Positions 39,484 to 48,340 of a stretch of 64,000 bases of DNA are shown here, in pieces (within the stretch, counting starts at the first letter, position 1; every line of letters starts with the position of its first letter). The notes under the pieces were generated by a model, which saw only the letters and a program-made list of their open reading frames with translations, did no database searches and was not told the DNA's origin. Location: NCBI GenBank assembly GCA_947499155.1, contig CANMND010000002.1:186001-250000 (forward strand). Reading direction: 5' to 3'. This DNA is from an uncultured Sphingomonadales bacterium (GTDB lineage Bacteria; Pseudomonadota; Alphaproteobacteria; Sphingomonadales; Rhodothalassiaceae). A program made the position numbers and the translations under genes.

Positions 39484-40410
39484 ATGAGCCATGATCCTCA
39501 TTCCGAATGTCGCGGCTGGCATTCCATCGGCAATCTGTTGTGCGATGACAAATCGGCTCCGATTGCATGGCTGGGCGCTCCATTGGGTGAAAGGTCCCTG
39601 ACACCGGGACGCTGTGACCTTGCACCATCGGTTATCAAGGCAACACTTCCCAGGATCAGTACTTATGATCTCGAAGGCGGTCAGGATCTGTCTGACTTGC
39701 GCATATATGATGGCGGTGACGTTTTTTTGAAAGCCATGGCCCCTGTTGATGCTTTTGCTCCCTTGCGTGACCGGGTGGCAGCCCTTTGCGCCCGTCACTC
39801 CCTGATTATCATGGCTGGCGGCAATAATGCTGTGACAAGACCCGGAGTGCACGGTCTGGCGCAGGCGATGGACGTTGATTTTGACAGGATCGGGCTTTTG
39901 ACTTTGGACGCACATTTTGATCTGCGTGATACGGATTGCGGTCTTACAAATGGCAATCCCGTTCAGGCTCTGCTGGATGATGGTTTTCCGGGAAAAAACA
40001 TTGCACAAATCGGTTTGCAGCCCTTTGCCAATACAAGACGCATGCATGAAAAGGCGAAAAAAGCCGGAATTTATGTTCAGACAATCAACGCTGTGCGTGA
40101 ACGCGGAATAACGTCAGTTCTGGAAACTGCACTCAATCGGCTGGAACAGGATACAGACGCCATCTATGTGGATTTCGATATTGATGTTATTTCCCGCCAC
40201 GAAGCGCCGGGCGCACCGGGTGGACGTCCTGACGGTATGACATCACATGATTTTTTTAACGCAACACGGCAGATCCTGCGTCATGCCAAAGTCCGCGCCA
40301 TTGATCTGACTGAATTTGATCCTGCCCTTGATGTCAGCGATATCACTGCGCTGGTCGCCGGACGCTGGGTCGCTGAGGTTCTGTCTGGATACAGGTTGCG
40401 TGAAATATAA
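39484..40410 (+). CDS. hutG: Arginase/formimidoylglutamase family protein, HutG-like
   Basis: Context makes this the last hut enzyme, N-formimidoyl-glutamate to glutamate plus formamide. The 308 residues have the ureohydrolase motifs DAHFDLRDTD (142-151) and YVDFDIDVIS with Asp232 and Asp234. The first metal motif, usually GG(D/G)H, reads GGNN (112-115), so one expected Mn-ligand His is Asn. That may change metal content or belong to a subfamily with this variant. Start ATG 39484 has AGGAGA upstream; the longer frame from 39358 overlaps hutI and is rejected. No hutF was seen. Confidence 0.82.
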   Translation: MSHDPHSECRGWHSIGNLLCDDKSAPIAWLGAPLGERSLTPGRCDLAPSVIKATLPRISTYDLEGGQDLSDLRIYDGGDVFLKAMAPVDAFAPLRDRVAALCARHSLIIMAGGNNAVTRPGVHGLAQAMDVDFDRIGLLTLDAHFDLRDTDCGLTNGNPVQALLDDGFPGKNIAQIGLQPFANTRRMHEKAKKAGIYVQTINAVRERGITSVLETALNRLEQDTDAIYVDFDIDVISRHEAPGAPGGRPDGMTSHDFFNATRQILRHAKVRAIDLTEFDPALDVSDITALVAGRWVAEVLSGYRLREI

Positions 40411-40412
40411 AG

Positions 40413-40430
40413 CACTCCCGCAAAGGGAGT
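40413..40430 (+). other. Hairpin after hutG
   Basis: ACTCCC-GCAAA-GGGAGT follows the hutG stop directly. No T run is present, so termination is uncertain; it may protect the 3' end. Confidence 0.35.
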
Positions 40431-40527
40431 TCGTGTGTATTAATGGTTGATTTTTTTATAATCTAACGTGCACGATTGGTCCACTTTACATGACAGTGAT
40501 GGAAAAAAACCAAACAGGGGTGCTCCC

Positions 40528-43269
40528 ATGAAATTTGGAAAAATATTACGATATGCGGTATTTATTCTGGGTCTGAGTCTTGCTCTGCCTGCCGCTGCCG
40601 TGGATATGCCGGATGTCGATATCCCTTATGACAGCTTTGTTCTCGATAATGGGCTTCGGGTAATAGTCCATGAGGATCGCAAGGCGCCAATTGTTGCCGT
40701 GTCGGTCTGGTACCATGTTGGTTCCAAGGATGAACCAGCAGGAAAAACCGGTTTCGCCCATCTGTTTGAACACCTGATGTTCAATGGATCTGAGAACTAT
40801 GATGGCGAATTTTTCGAGCCTTTGCAGGAGGTTGGTGTAACCGATATCAATGGCACCACCTGGCTTGACAGGACCAATTATTTTGAAACTGTGCCGACAC
40901 CGGCTCTTGAACGCGCATTGTTTCTTGAATCCGATCGCATGGGTCATCTTTTGGGAGCTGTGACACAGGAAAAACTCGATAACCAGCGCGGGGTGGTCCA
41001 GAACGAAAAACGCCAAGGTGAAAATCAGCCTTATGGCCGCGTTTTCGATGCCCTGCAAAAAGGAATTTTCCCTGTTGGACACCCGTACCATCATTCCACT
41101 ATCGGCACCATGGAAGACCTGAACAGCGCTTCTCTTGAGGATGTGAAAGAGTGGTTCAGAACCTATTATGGCCCGAACAATGCGGTTCTGGTTCTTGCTG
41201 GTGACATCAACACGGAAGAAGCCTTCGACCTCGTGGAACGGTATTTCGGAGATATTCCCGCTGGTCCGCCACTTTCAAAAGTAAAGGGCTGGATGCCGGA
41301 GCTGTCATCCAATGTGTATGAAGTGATGGAAGACCAGGTGCCGCAAGCTCGTGTCTATCGTGTTTGGGCCGTACCAGGACTGACTGAGAAAACGGCTACG
41401 GAGCTTAGTGTTGCCGCACAGATTCTTGGGAGCGGGAAGACATCGCGCCTATACAAGGATCTGGTTTATGATCGCCAGATAGCAACGAATGTTTCTGTTG
41501 GTCAGTTTTCGTTTGAGCTTTCAAGCCTGTTTTTCGTGCAGGCGGACGTAAAGGATGGCCACAGCATTGACGAAGTGACGGCGCGCATTGATCAGGTGAT
41601 GGCAGACTTCCTCGCCAAGGGACCAACCAAAGCCGAATTGGCGCGGGCGCAGACCGGTATTATCGCAAGCGCTGTGCGTGGACTTGAAAAGGTTGGTGGC
41701 TTTGGCGGTAAAGCTGTGACTTTGGCTGAGAGCGCTCTTTATGCCGGTGATCCGGGCTTTTTCAAAACCCAGCTTCAATGGGTTGCAGATGCCAAAACTG
41801 GTGACGTTCTCAATTCAGCCCAAAAGTGGCTGAAGCGGCATTATTTCCAGCTTGATGTGGTGCCTTTTGGCAAGTTCGCGGCATCAGGCGAAGGGATTGA
41901 TCGCAGTGTCGGTCTGCCCGGTTTGGACAATGCCCCGGATCTGGAATTTCCCGATGTGGAACGGGCAAGCCTGTCCAATGGATTGGAAGTTGTTTTAGCC
42001 ACTCGCAGGACTGTCCCCATAGTCAATGTGGCCTTGATGTTTGATGCGGGCTATGCCGCCGATCATGGCGTAAAGCTTGGGACAGCATCCCTTACGCTTG
42101 CCATGCTGGATGAAGGGACAAAAAAGCGCTCGGCTATGGACATCGCCGAAGAGCTTGAAACCCTTGGGGCAAGTCTTTCAGCTGGATCTGGTCTTGATAC
42201 TTCTACCGTGCGTCTTAATGCCCTGAAGTCAGAGCTTATGGCGTCAATTGATCTTATGTCCGACGTTGTACGCAACCCGGCCTTCGACCAAAAAGAGCTG
42301 GATCGTTTGCGTCAGCAAGCCCTTGCCGGAATCAGGCAGGAGCAAAATCAGCCTGTGTCCATTGCCATGAGAAGCTTGCCGCCTCTGATGTATGGTGAAG
42401 ATCATGTCTATGGCATTCCCTTCACAGGGTCCGGTACACTTGAAAGCGTCAGTACGATAACAAGAGACGATCTCGTCTCCTTCCACCAAAACTGGATCAG
42501 GCCAGACAATGCGACACTTTTTGTAGTTGGTGACGCTACCATGCCTGAAATCCAGCCGATTTTGGAGAAAGCATTTGGCAACTGGCAGCCAGCCAATGAC
42601 AAGCGTCATACCAAAACCCTGAGCGCCGTCAGCCTGCCTGAGCAAGGGCGGGTAATCATTGTTGACCGGCCTGGCTCCCCGCAGTCTCTTATCCTTGCGG
42701 GCCAGGTCGCACCACCGACGGGCGCTGAAAACAATATCGCTATTGAAACCATGAACGATATTCTTGGTGGCCAGTTTACGGCACGGGTCAATATGAACCT
42801 GCGTGAGGAAAAGGGCTGGGCCTATGGCGCATACACGTTCTTGCAAGATGCTCGTGGTCAGCGCCCATTCTTTGTCTATGCGCCGGTTCAGACTGACAAG
42901 ACAGCTCTGTCCATGGCTGAGTTGGTGAAAGAACTGAACGCCATCATGAATGAACGGCCAGCGACTGAAAAAGAGCTTGATATGGCTGTGAAAAACAGTG
43001 TGCGCAGCCTGCCTGGCCAGTTTGAAACGTCAGCCAGCGTTCTGGGCGCTATGCTGGCCAATGCCCGGTTCAATCGGCCTCTCAACTATCAGGAGACACT
43101 GAAAGCTGATTATGAAGCTCTTGACCTTGGTGATGTGGGAGCGGCAGCAGAAGAAGTTATTCATCCGGACCAATTGATCTGGATGGTAATTGGTGACCGC
43201 GAAAAGATCGAAGACAGCATCAAAGAGCTGGGTCTCGGCGACATTGAGGTGAGATCAGTCGAACGCTAA
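40528..43269 (+). CDS. M16 family zinc metallopeptidase, exported
   Basis: The 913-residue protein has a signal peptide (MKFGKILRYAVFILGLSLAL, cut near PAAA) and two tandem M16 units. The N-terminal half has the inverted zinc motif HLFEH (FAHLFEHLMFNG) with the distal Glu region about 75 residues on. The C-terminal half (after about 460) lacks HxxEH and is the usual inactive partner. Such pitrilysin-like proteins degrade peptides in the periplasm. ATG 40528 with CAGGGG upstream is chosen; an upstream in-frame start lacks a signal sequence. It appears to be a single-gene unit. Confidence 0.9.
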   Translation: MKFGKILRYAVFILGLSLALPAAAVDMPDVDIPYDSFVLDNGLRVIVHEDRKAPIVAVSVWYHVGSKDEPAGKTGFAHLFEHLMFNGSENYDGEFFEPLQEVGVTDINGTTWLDRTNYFETVPTPALERALFLESDRMGHLLGAVTQEKLDNQRGVVQNEKRQGENQPYGRVFDALQKGIFPVGHPYHHSTIGTMEDLNSASLEDVKEWFRTYYGPNNAVLVLAGDINTEEAFDLVERYFGDIPAGPPLSKVKGWMPELSSNVYEVMEDQVPQARVYRVWAVPGLTEKTATELSVAAQILGSGKTSRLYKDLVYDRQIATNVSVGQFSFELSSLFFVQADVKDGHSIDEVTARIDQVMADFLAKGPTKAELARAQTGIIASAVRGLEKVGGFGGKAVTLAESALYAGDPGFFKTQLQWVADAKTGDVLNSAQKWLKRHYFQLDVVPFGKFAASGEGIDRSVGLPGLDNAPDLEFPDVERASLSNGLEVVLATRRTVPIVNVALMFDAGYAADHGVKLGTASLTLAMLDEGTKKRSAMDIAEELETLGASLSAGSGLDTSTVRLNALKSELMASIDLMSDVVRNPAFDQKELDRLRQQALAGIRQEQNQPVSIAMRSLPPLMYGEDHVYGIPFTGSGTLESVSTITRDDLVSFHQNWIRPDNATLFVVGDATMPEIQPILEKAFGNWQPANDKRHTKTLSAVSLPEQGRVIIVDRPGSPQSLILAGQVAPPTGAENNIAIETMNDILGGQFTARVNMNLREEKGWAYGAYTFLQDARGQRPFFVYAPVQTDKTALSMAELVKELNAIMNERPATEKELDMAVKNSVRSLPGQFETSASVLGAMLANARFNRPLNYQETLKADYEALDLGDVGAAAEEVIHPDQLIWMVIGDREKIEDSIKELGLGDIEVRSVER

Positions 43270-43300
43270 GCCAAAAAGGCTGCGTTCGTTCGTCCGTAGT

Positions 43301-43344
43301 AAAACTGGCCGTCGGGTGACAAGCCCGGCGGCTCTCATTTTTAT
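43301..43344 (+). terminator. Probable terminator after M16 gene
   Basis: GCCGTCGGG and CCCGGCGGC pair with one wobble around TGACAAG, followed by a short T-rich stretch (TCATTTTTATGG). It sits between two convergent genes. Confidence 0.5.
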
Positions 43345-43350
43345 GGCAGA

Positions 43351-44124
43351 TTAGAAAATATCGGCGATGGTTACGCCACCATCTGCAACAATGGTCTGAC
43401 CAGTAATGAACCGAGCGGCCCGGCTGGCGAGGAAGACAGCAACTCCTGCGATGTCTTCCGGTTCGCCGATATGGCCCAGTGGAGTTACTTTTTCCACATA
43501 AGCACGTGTTTTGGGATTGTCCCACAGGGCTTTTGCAAAATCGGTTTTGACAAGGCCTGGTGCGATGCAATTGGCGCGAATGCCTTTGGGCGACCATTCT
43601 ACGGCAAGATTCCGTGCCAGTTGGGAGTCTGCTGCTTTGGAAATAGCATAAACACCGAGATTTTTACTGCCAACCATTCCCGCAATGGACGAGATTATGA
43701 TGATAGAGCCATCGCCTTTTTTCGCCATGTCCGGCAAGACCAGATGGGCAAGTTGCATATTGGCTCTGACATTATTGCCCATGATCTTGTCAAAAGCGTC
43801 ATCCGATACATCGATCATCGGGCCGTAAACCGGATTGCTGGCCGCATTCAATACAAGACAATCGATGGATCCTAGCTGTTTTCCAGTCTCATCCACCAGC
43901 TTTTCAAGCTCATCGGGATTGGAAATGTTGCATGGAATCACAACGGCACTGCCGCCACGCGCGCGGATCGTCTCGGCAACAGGTTCACAGCTTTCTTTCT
44001 TGCGTGATGAAATGACGACATGGGCCCCGGCGTCGGCCATGGCCTCGGCAATCGCCCGACCGATCCCGCGTGAGGATCCGGTAATGACAGCCACCTTGTC
44101 TTTCAGTGAAAACAGCGTGCTCAT
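43351..44124 (-). CDS. Short-chain dehydrogenase/reductase
   Basis: NAD(P)-dependent oxidoreductase of 257 residues. The Rossmann TGSSRGIGRAIAE loop, the NAAS segment, the catalytic Ser block (IIIISSIAGMVG) and YAISKAAD (Tyr-x3-Lys) are all present. The C-terminal GVAVFLASRAARFITGQTIVADGG is typical of FabG-like SDRs. It follows acyl-CoA dehydrogenase by 58 bp on the same strand, suggesting acyl-chain or alcohol metabolism. The substrate cannot be assigned. Confidence 0.88.
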   Translation of the reverse strand: MSTLFSLKDKVAVITGSSRGIGRAIAEAMADAGAHVVISSRKKESCEPVAETIRARGGSAVVIPCNISNPDELEKLVDETGKQLGSIDCLVLNAASNPVYGPMIDVSDDAFDKIMGNNVRANMQLAHLVLPDMAKKGDGSIIIISSIAGMVGSKNLGVYAISKAADSQLARNLAVEWSPKGIRANCIAPGLVKTDFAKALWDNPKTRAYVEKVTPLGHIGEPEDIAGVAVFLASRAARFITGQTIVADGGVTIADIF

Positions 44125-44182
44125 GAGAATCCTTTCAGGTAAAAGACAAGAGTATAGAGCCGGTAATGGCAGGGCGGAGTGA

Positions 44183-45316
44183 TCAGCTTTGCAATTGTCG
44201 TGCGATCACGAGTTTCTGTATATCTGATGTCCCTTCATAAATCTGGCAGACACGTACATCACGATAGATACGCTCAATGGGATAATCCTTGAGATAGCCA
44301 TAGCCGCCCAGAGTCTGAAGGGCGGCGGAACAGACCTTTTCCGCCATTTCCGACGCAAAAAGCTTTGCCATTGAAGCTTCCTTGAGACAGGGCAATCCAT
44401 GGTCTTTAAGGTTGGCGGCGTGAAGGACCAACTGGCGTGCGGCCTCAATATCCGTTGCCATGTCAGCAAGCCGAAAGCCAACCGCCTGATGGGACATAAT
44501 CGGCTTGCCGAATGATTCCCGCTCCTGGGCATATTCAAGGGCATAACGAAATGCGGCTTCTGCCATTCCTACGGATTGGGCGGCAATTCCGATACGCCCG
44601 GTCTCCAGATTCATGAGGGCAAGACGATAGCCGTCGCCTTCTTCGCCAAGCAAACAATCAGCGGCGATAGCCATGTTCTCCATCACGATCTGGGCCGTGT
44701 CCGACGAGGACTGTCCAAGCTTTTCTTCAATCCGGGCGACAATATAGCCTTCCGTTTCCGTGGGAACGAGAAAGGCGGATATCCCTTTCTTACCCGCATT
44801 GGGGTCAGTGACGGCGAATACAATAGAGACACTGGCGATACGGCCGGACGTGATAAACTGCTTGGTGCCGTTCAACACATAGCCTTCATTTGTAGGAACA
44901 GCTCGTGCCTTCAAGGCTGAAGCATCAGAGCCAGCCTGTGGTTCTGTGAGACAAAAGGAGCCGATAATCTCTCCCTTCGCGAGAGCCTTGAGCCAGCGTT
45001 CTTTTTGTTCAGTGGTGCCTGCACTCAGGATAGCGGCACAGACTGGAGAGTTATTTACGCTCATAATGGTGGACAAGCCGCCATCCCCTCCGGCTATTTC
45101 CATCAGGGCAAGGGCGTAGGACACATAGTCGGTCCCGGCACCGCCATGCTCTTCGGGCACGGTCATGCCAAAAAGTCCCAACTGGCCCATTTCGCGCAGA
45201 ATTTCGTTTGGAACGCGTCCGGCTTTTTCCCATTCTGGCGCAAAGGGAGCAATTCTATGGGCGGCAAAATCACGCGCCATTTCGCGGATCATGCTCTGTT
45301 CTTCTGTAAGGATCAT
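44183..45316 (-). CDS. Acyl-CoA dehydrogenase
   Basis: FAD enzyme of 377 residues that introduces the alpha-beta double bond of acyl-CoA. Signatures are FCLTEPQAGSDAS, LGGYGYLKDYPIERIYRDVR and the C-terminal IYEGTSDIQKLVIAR with the catalytic Glu of the short/medium-chain type. Electrons pass to ETF. It is probably co-transcribed with the SDR downstream. Short-chain or branched-chain substrates are possible; the sequence alone does not decide. Confidence 0.93.
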   Translation of the reverse strand: MILTEEQSMIREMARDFAAHRIAPFAPEWEKAGRVPNEILREMGQLGLFGMTVPEEHGGAGTDYVSYALALMEIAGGDGGLSTIMSVNNSPVCAAILSAGTTEQKERWLKALAKGEIIGSFCLTEPQAGSDASALKARAVPTNEGYVLNGTKQFITSGRIASVSIVFAVTDPNAGKKGISAFLVPTETEGYIVARIEEKLGQSSSDTAQIVMENMAIAADCLLGEEGDGYRLALMNLETGRIGIAAQSVGMAEAAFRYALEYAQERESFGKPIMSHQAVGFRLADMATDIEAARQLVLHAANLKDHGLPCLKEASMAKLFASEMAEKVCSAALQTLGGYGYLKDYPIERIYRDVRVCQIYEGTSDIQKLVIARQLQS

Positions 45317-45419
45317 GATTATATGACTTCTTCGTTTAACGCTTTTTCTTGAATCTAGCCCGGTTCATGGGTTAGGCCAACCCGCTTGGCACGACTTTTA
45401 GGTTTTACAAGGACAGACC

Positions 45420-46178
45420 ATGGCGACGCTTAGCTATGATGTGATCATTCCAGCCCGATATTGCGGCCCGCCAGGCAGCAGTAACGGCGGCTATATCAGC
45501 GGCCTGGTCTCGCGACCTATTGATGGGCCTGCGGTTGTGACGCTGAAATCACCACCGCCGCTTGATACACCGATGCGGCTTGATGTGAATGGTTCTCGTA
45601 CCTGGCTTTATCATGGGATGAGCCCTACTGAAAAGCTGATCGCCCATGCAGAGAGTGCGCCTTTGTCCCTTGATGTGCCAGCCTTGCCTGACAAGGAAAC
45701 GCTTTTGGCGCATAGTCTGACCTGTGATCATCATCATGGTGAGGAATTTGACGGCTGTTTTGTTTGCGGTGTTGCCCGCGCTGAGGGTGACGGTCTGCGT
45801 ATCTTTGCGTCACGGCTTCCTGATGGTGGCGATGTTTATGCTGCACCGTGGCACCTTGATACCTCACTTGCTGATGAAACCGGCATGGTCCGCCCGGAAA
45901 TGGTCTGGGCAGCGCTGGATTGTCCTGGATACTGGGCGATCCGCAATCACGCCGGCTATGCCCTTCTTGGGCGCTTCCATGTTCGCATAGACCGACCCTT
46001 GCGTGCTGATGGTGTTGCAATAGTGGCGGCATGGGGGCTTGAAAGCGCGGGCCGCAAGCATGGAGCGGGAACGGCCCTTTTTGATAGTGAGGGCCAGCTT
46101 GTAGCCGTCGCCCGCGCCTTGTGGATCACAGTGGACAAGGCCCGGATGTCAGCAATGGCTCACAAGGCAAGTGTATAA
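45420..46178 (+). CDS. Conserved protein with CFVCG motif, possibly hotdog-like
   Basis: I do not recognise this 252-residue protein with certainty. An N-terminal part resembles an acyl-thioester-binding fold (GPPGSSNGGYISGLVS), the middle has HHHGEEFDGCFVCG, and the C-terminal half reads like a PaaI-type hotdog (VWAALDCPGYWAI, VAIVAAWGLESAGRKHGAGTALFD). Its divergent neighbour is an acyl-CoA dehydrogenase, which fits a thioesterase-like role, but this is inference. CFVCG may bind a metal. Its 3' end overlaps the convergent GST gene by 19 bp. Confidence 0.65.
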   Translation: MATLSYDVIIPARYCGPPGSSNGGYISGLVSRPIDGPAVVTLKSPPPLDTPMRLDVNGSRTWLYHGMSPTEKLIAHAESAPLSLDVPALPDKETLLAHSLTCDHHHGEEFDGCFVCGVARAEGDGLRIFASRLPDGGDVYAAPWHLDTSLADETGMVRPEMVWAALDCPGYWAIRNHAGYALLGRFHVRIDRPLRADGVAIVAAWGLESAGRKHGAGTALFDSEGQLVAVARALWITVDKARMSAMAHKASV

Positions 46179-47203
46179 GCGGCAAGTACGCCCAAAGGTT
46201 CAAGATTGGACTGGACTGCCTGTTTGTCTTTTTCCGAGAAGCCTGCAAAATCCTGAGCCGTTTCAAGACGGGTTCGTTCCGTACTCTGTCGAGCGATTAT
46301 CTGCCGCACTCCATAGCCCTGATCAAGTCGCACAAACTTCTGATTGCCAGACAGAGCTTGATGGTTGCCAAGAAGATAGGGGTGAAAGCCCATGGCGATA
46401 TGCTGGAGCAGAGGTGCAAGTGTTTCCGGGACTGAGTCAATGACCGGCCAGTCTATAACCCCTGAACCGGCGCGTACCTTATGCATACGATCACGCCATA
46501 TTAAAAGCTGTGGACCATGATGTGTGGCCACTTTCCGTGGTGTGGGGTCAAAGATAAAATGTGCGACAACGGCTCCATAAAGGGCAAAATCAGCTAAACA
46601 GGGCCTCGGACCTAATAGGAATGCGGAATGTCTGAAATGTTGATTGAGCAAAGTGACAAGCCTGATCCAGTCGCCTTCTATTTCGGGCCGCGCGTCGAGG
46701 CCGCAATCCAGTTTTTCCGTCATGCCCATGGCCCAGTGAGTGATCATGTCCCGGGCAGAACTTATCAGCGTCTTGCCTTGCGCATCCAAAACCGCGTCCT
46801 GCGGAATGCCGACAAAGTCACGGGCAAGGGATTGGCCTGCCAAGCTGCGGTCAGGCTCATTGATCCAGCGATAATGCATCGCGGATAAAGTCAGCCACTC
46901 ATCAATATAATCTTCCAGAATACGCGCCATCATTCGGGCGAGCGGCGCATCTGGCAGGAGCAGGCTGTCCGGAAAACGCCGGTCCATCTCAAATGCGATA
47001 TGAGTCGAGTCCGTAAGCCAACCGCCTTCAGGCGTCTCTACCACTGGAATCAGATGGGTACCTGACTTTTTCTCAATCTCGTCTTTGAGGGCGACAGTTT
47101 TTTTGTGATAGGCAGTCGGAATTTCCTTATAGGCAAAATATGATAAGACTTTTTGGGTGAAAAAGGATGCATCCATTCCATAAATGCGGTAGGGCGCTGC
47201 CAT
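46160..47203 (-). CDS. Glutathione S-transferase family protein
   Basis: The 347 residues are longer than a typical GST (about 210). The N-terminal thioredoxin-like domain (PYRIYGMDASFFTQKVLSYF, HLIPVVETPEGGWLTDST) is followed by an all-helical C-terminal domain with the LADFALYG motif and an extension. ATG 47203 with AAAGGACTGG upstream is chosen; longer starts add an unrelated stretch. The N-terminal residue used for glutathione activation is not obvious. The substrate is unknown. Confidence 0.8.
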   Translation of the reverse strand: MAAPYRIYGMDASFFTQKVLSYFAYKEIPTAYHKKTVALKDEIEKKSGTHLIPVVETPEGGWLTDSTHIAFEMDRRFPDSLLLPDAPLARMMARILEDYIDEWLTLSAMHYRWINEPDRSLAGQSLARDFVGIPQDAVLDAQGKTLISSARDMITHWAMGMTEKLDCGLDARPEIEGDWIRLVTLLNQHFRHSAFLLGPRPCLADFALYGAVVAHFIFDPTPRKVATHHGPQLLIWRDRMHKVRAGSGVIDWPVIDSVPETLAPLLQHIAMGFHPYLLGNHQALSGNQKFVRLDQGYGVRQIIARQSTERTRLETAQDFAGFSEKDKQAVQSNLEPLGVLAAYTLAL

Positions 47204-47380
47204 AATGCCAGTCCTTTGAGATTGGCGGATCAAGATGAGCAAAGTGTATACCAACTCATGCCTGACATCCGGTCATGTGTCTGCTTGCAGTGTAGCACAT
47301 GCTTTATAAAGATGGGGACTGCAACCGAGCGTATAAGGGTCCTTATCTCACTGTATTATGTGCCAATCAGGAATTTTGAT

Positions 47381-48208
47381 GTGAGCGATTCAATTAAGAA
47401 CCCCATGGATCGACTGATCGACATCATGGCAACTTTAAGGGACCCGCAAGTGGGCTGTCCATGGGATGTAGCTCAGAGTTTTGAGTCTGTTGCCCCTTTT
47501 ACCATCGAAGAGGCCTATGAGGTGGCCGATGCCATAGCCCGCAAGGATATGGAGGATCTGAAAGACGAATTGGGTGACCTCTTATTTCAGGTGGTGTTCC
47601 ACGCCCGAATGGCAGAAGAGCAGGGCAGCTTTGATTTTGATGCCGTCGCTCTGGCTGTCTGTGAAAAGATGATCCGTCGTCATCCCCATGTCTTTGGTGA
47701 TACCCGGATCAACAGCGCCGATGATCAGATACGCTCTTGGGAAAAGCTGAAACAAACGGAGCGGAAAAAACGTGCTGACCGAGATGGTCGGGCTGAGGGA
47801 ATTCTGGATGATGTGGCTCAGAGCCTTCCAGCCATGATGCGTGCCGTGAAACTGCAAAAAAGAGCAGCGCGGGTTGGATTTGACTGGAATGAACCCCATT
47901 CAGTCATCGCCAAGATTCGAGAAGAGCTGGAAGAACTGGAACAGACCATCATCAATGACGAGAGCAATGCACGTCAGCGGGAGGAGCTAGGGGATCTGTT
48001 GTTTTCCTGCGCCAATCTTGCCCGATTTGTTCAGATTGATCCGGAAGATGCCTTATTGGCTGCCAATAGAAAATTTGAGCGTCGCTTTCGCAGTATTGAG
48101 CATGCTTTGAAGGATCAGGGCAGGGCCTTGGAAGAGGCAAGCCTTGAAGAAATGGAAGCGTTGTGGAATGCGGCTAAACTGTCAGAGTCAGCAGGGGATG
48201 CCCCCTGA
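47381..48208 (+). CDS. mazG: Nucleoside triphosphate pyrophosphohydrolase MazG
   Basis: House-cleaning enzyme that hydrolyses (deoxy)nucleoside triphosphates to monophosphates and pyrophosphate. The 275 residues hold two MazG domains, each with the EExxE...ExxD metal motif: EEAYEVADAI with DELGDLLFQ, and EELEELEQT with EELGDLLFS. Start GTG 47381 follows an AGGA; homologous sequence begins soon after at MDRLIDIM. An upstream extension overlaps the divergent GST promoter and is rejected. Confidence 0.93.
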   Translation: MSDSIKNPMDRLIDIMATLRDPQVGCPWDVAQSFESVAPFTIEEAYEVADAIARKDMEDLKDELGDLLFQVVFHARMAEEQGSFDFDAVALAVCEKMIRRHPHVFGDTRINSADDQIRSWEKLKQTERKKRADRDGRAEGILDDVAQSLPAMMRAVKLQKRAARVGFDWNEPHSVIAKIREELEELEQTIINDESNARQREELGDLLFSCANLARFVQIDPEDALLAANRKFERRFRSIEHALKDQGRALEEASLEEMEALWNAAKLSESAGDAP

Positions 48209-48340
48209 TTTTGAATTTCTTGTAAAAAGCTGGATTACATGCCGTAATTTTGCGTACTTGTGTAGCTGACATGCAACTTAACAGCGTCATTGGTCAGTAA
48301 AAATGGCTGTCGTGAATATGCTCTATTGCTTTGATTCTTC

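Noticed and set aside
42244-42846. Minus-strand open frame of 200 codons inside the M16 gene
   Set aside because: Antisense to a well-supported peptidase with no independent evidence.
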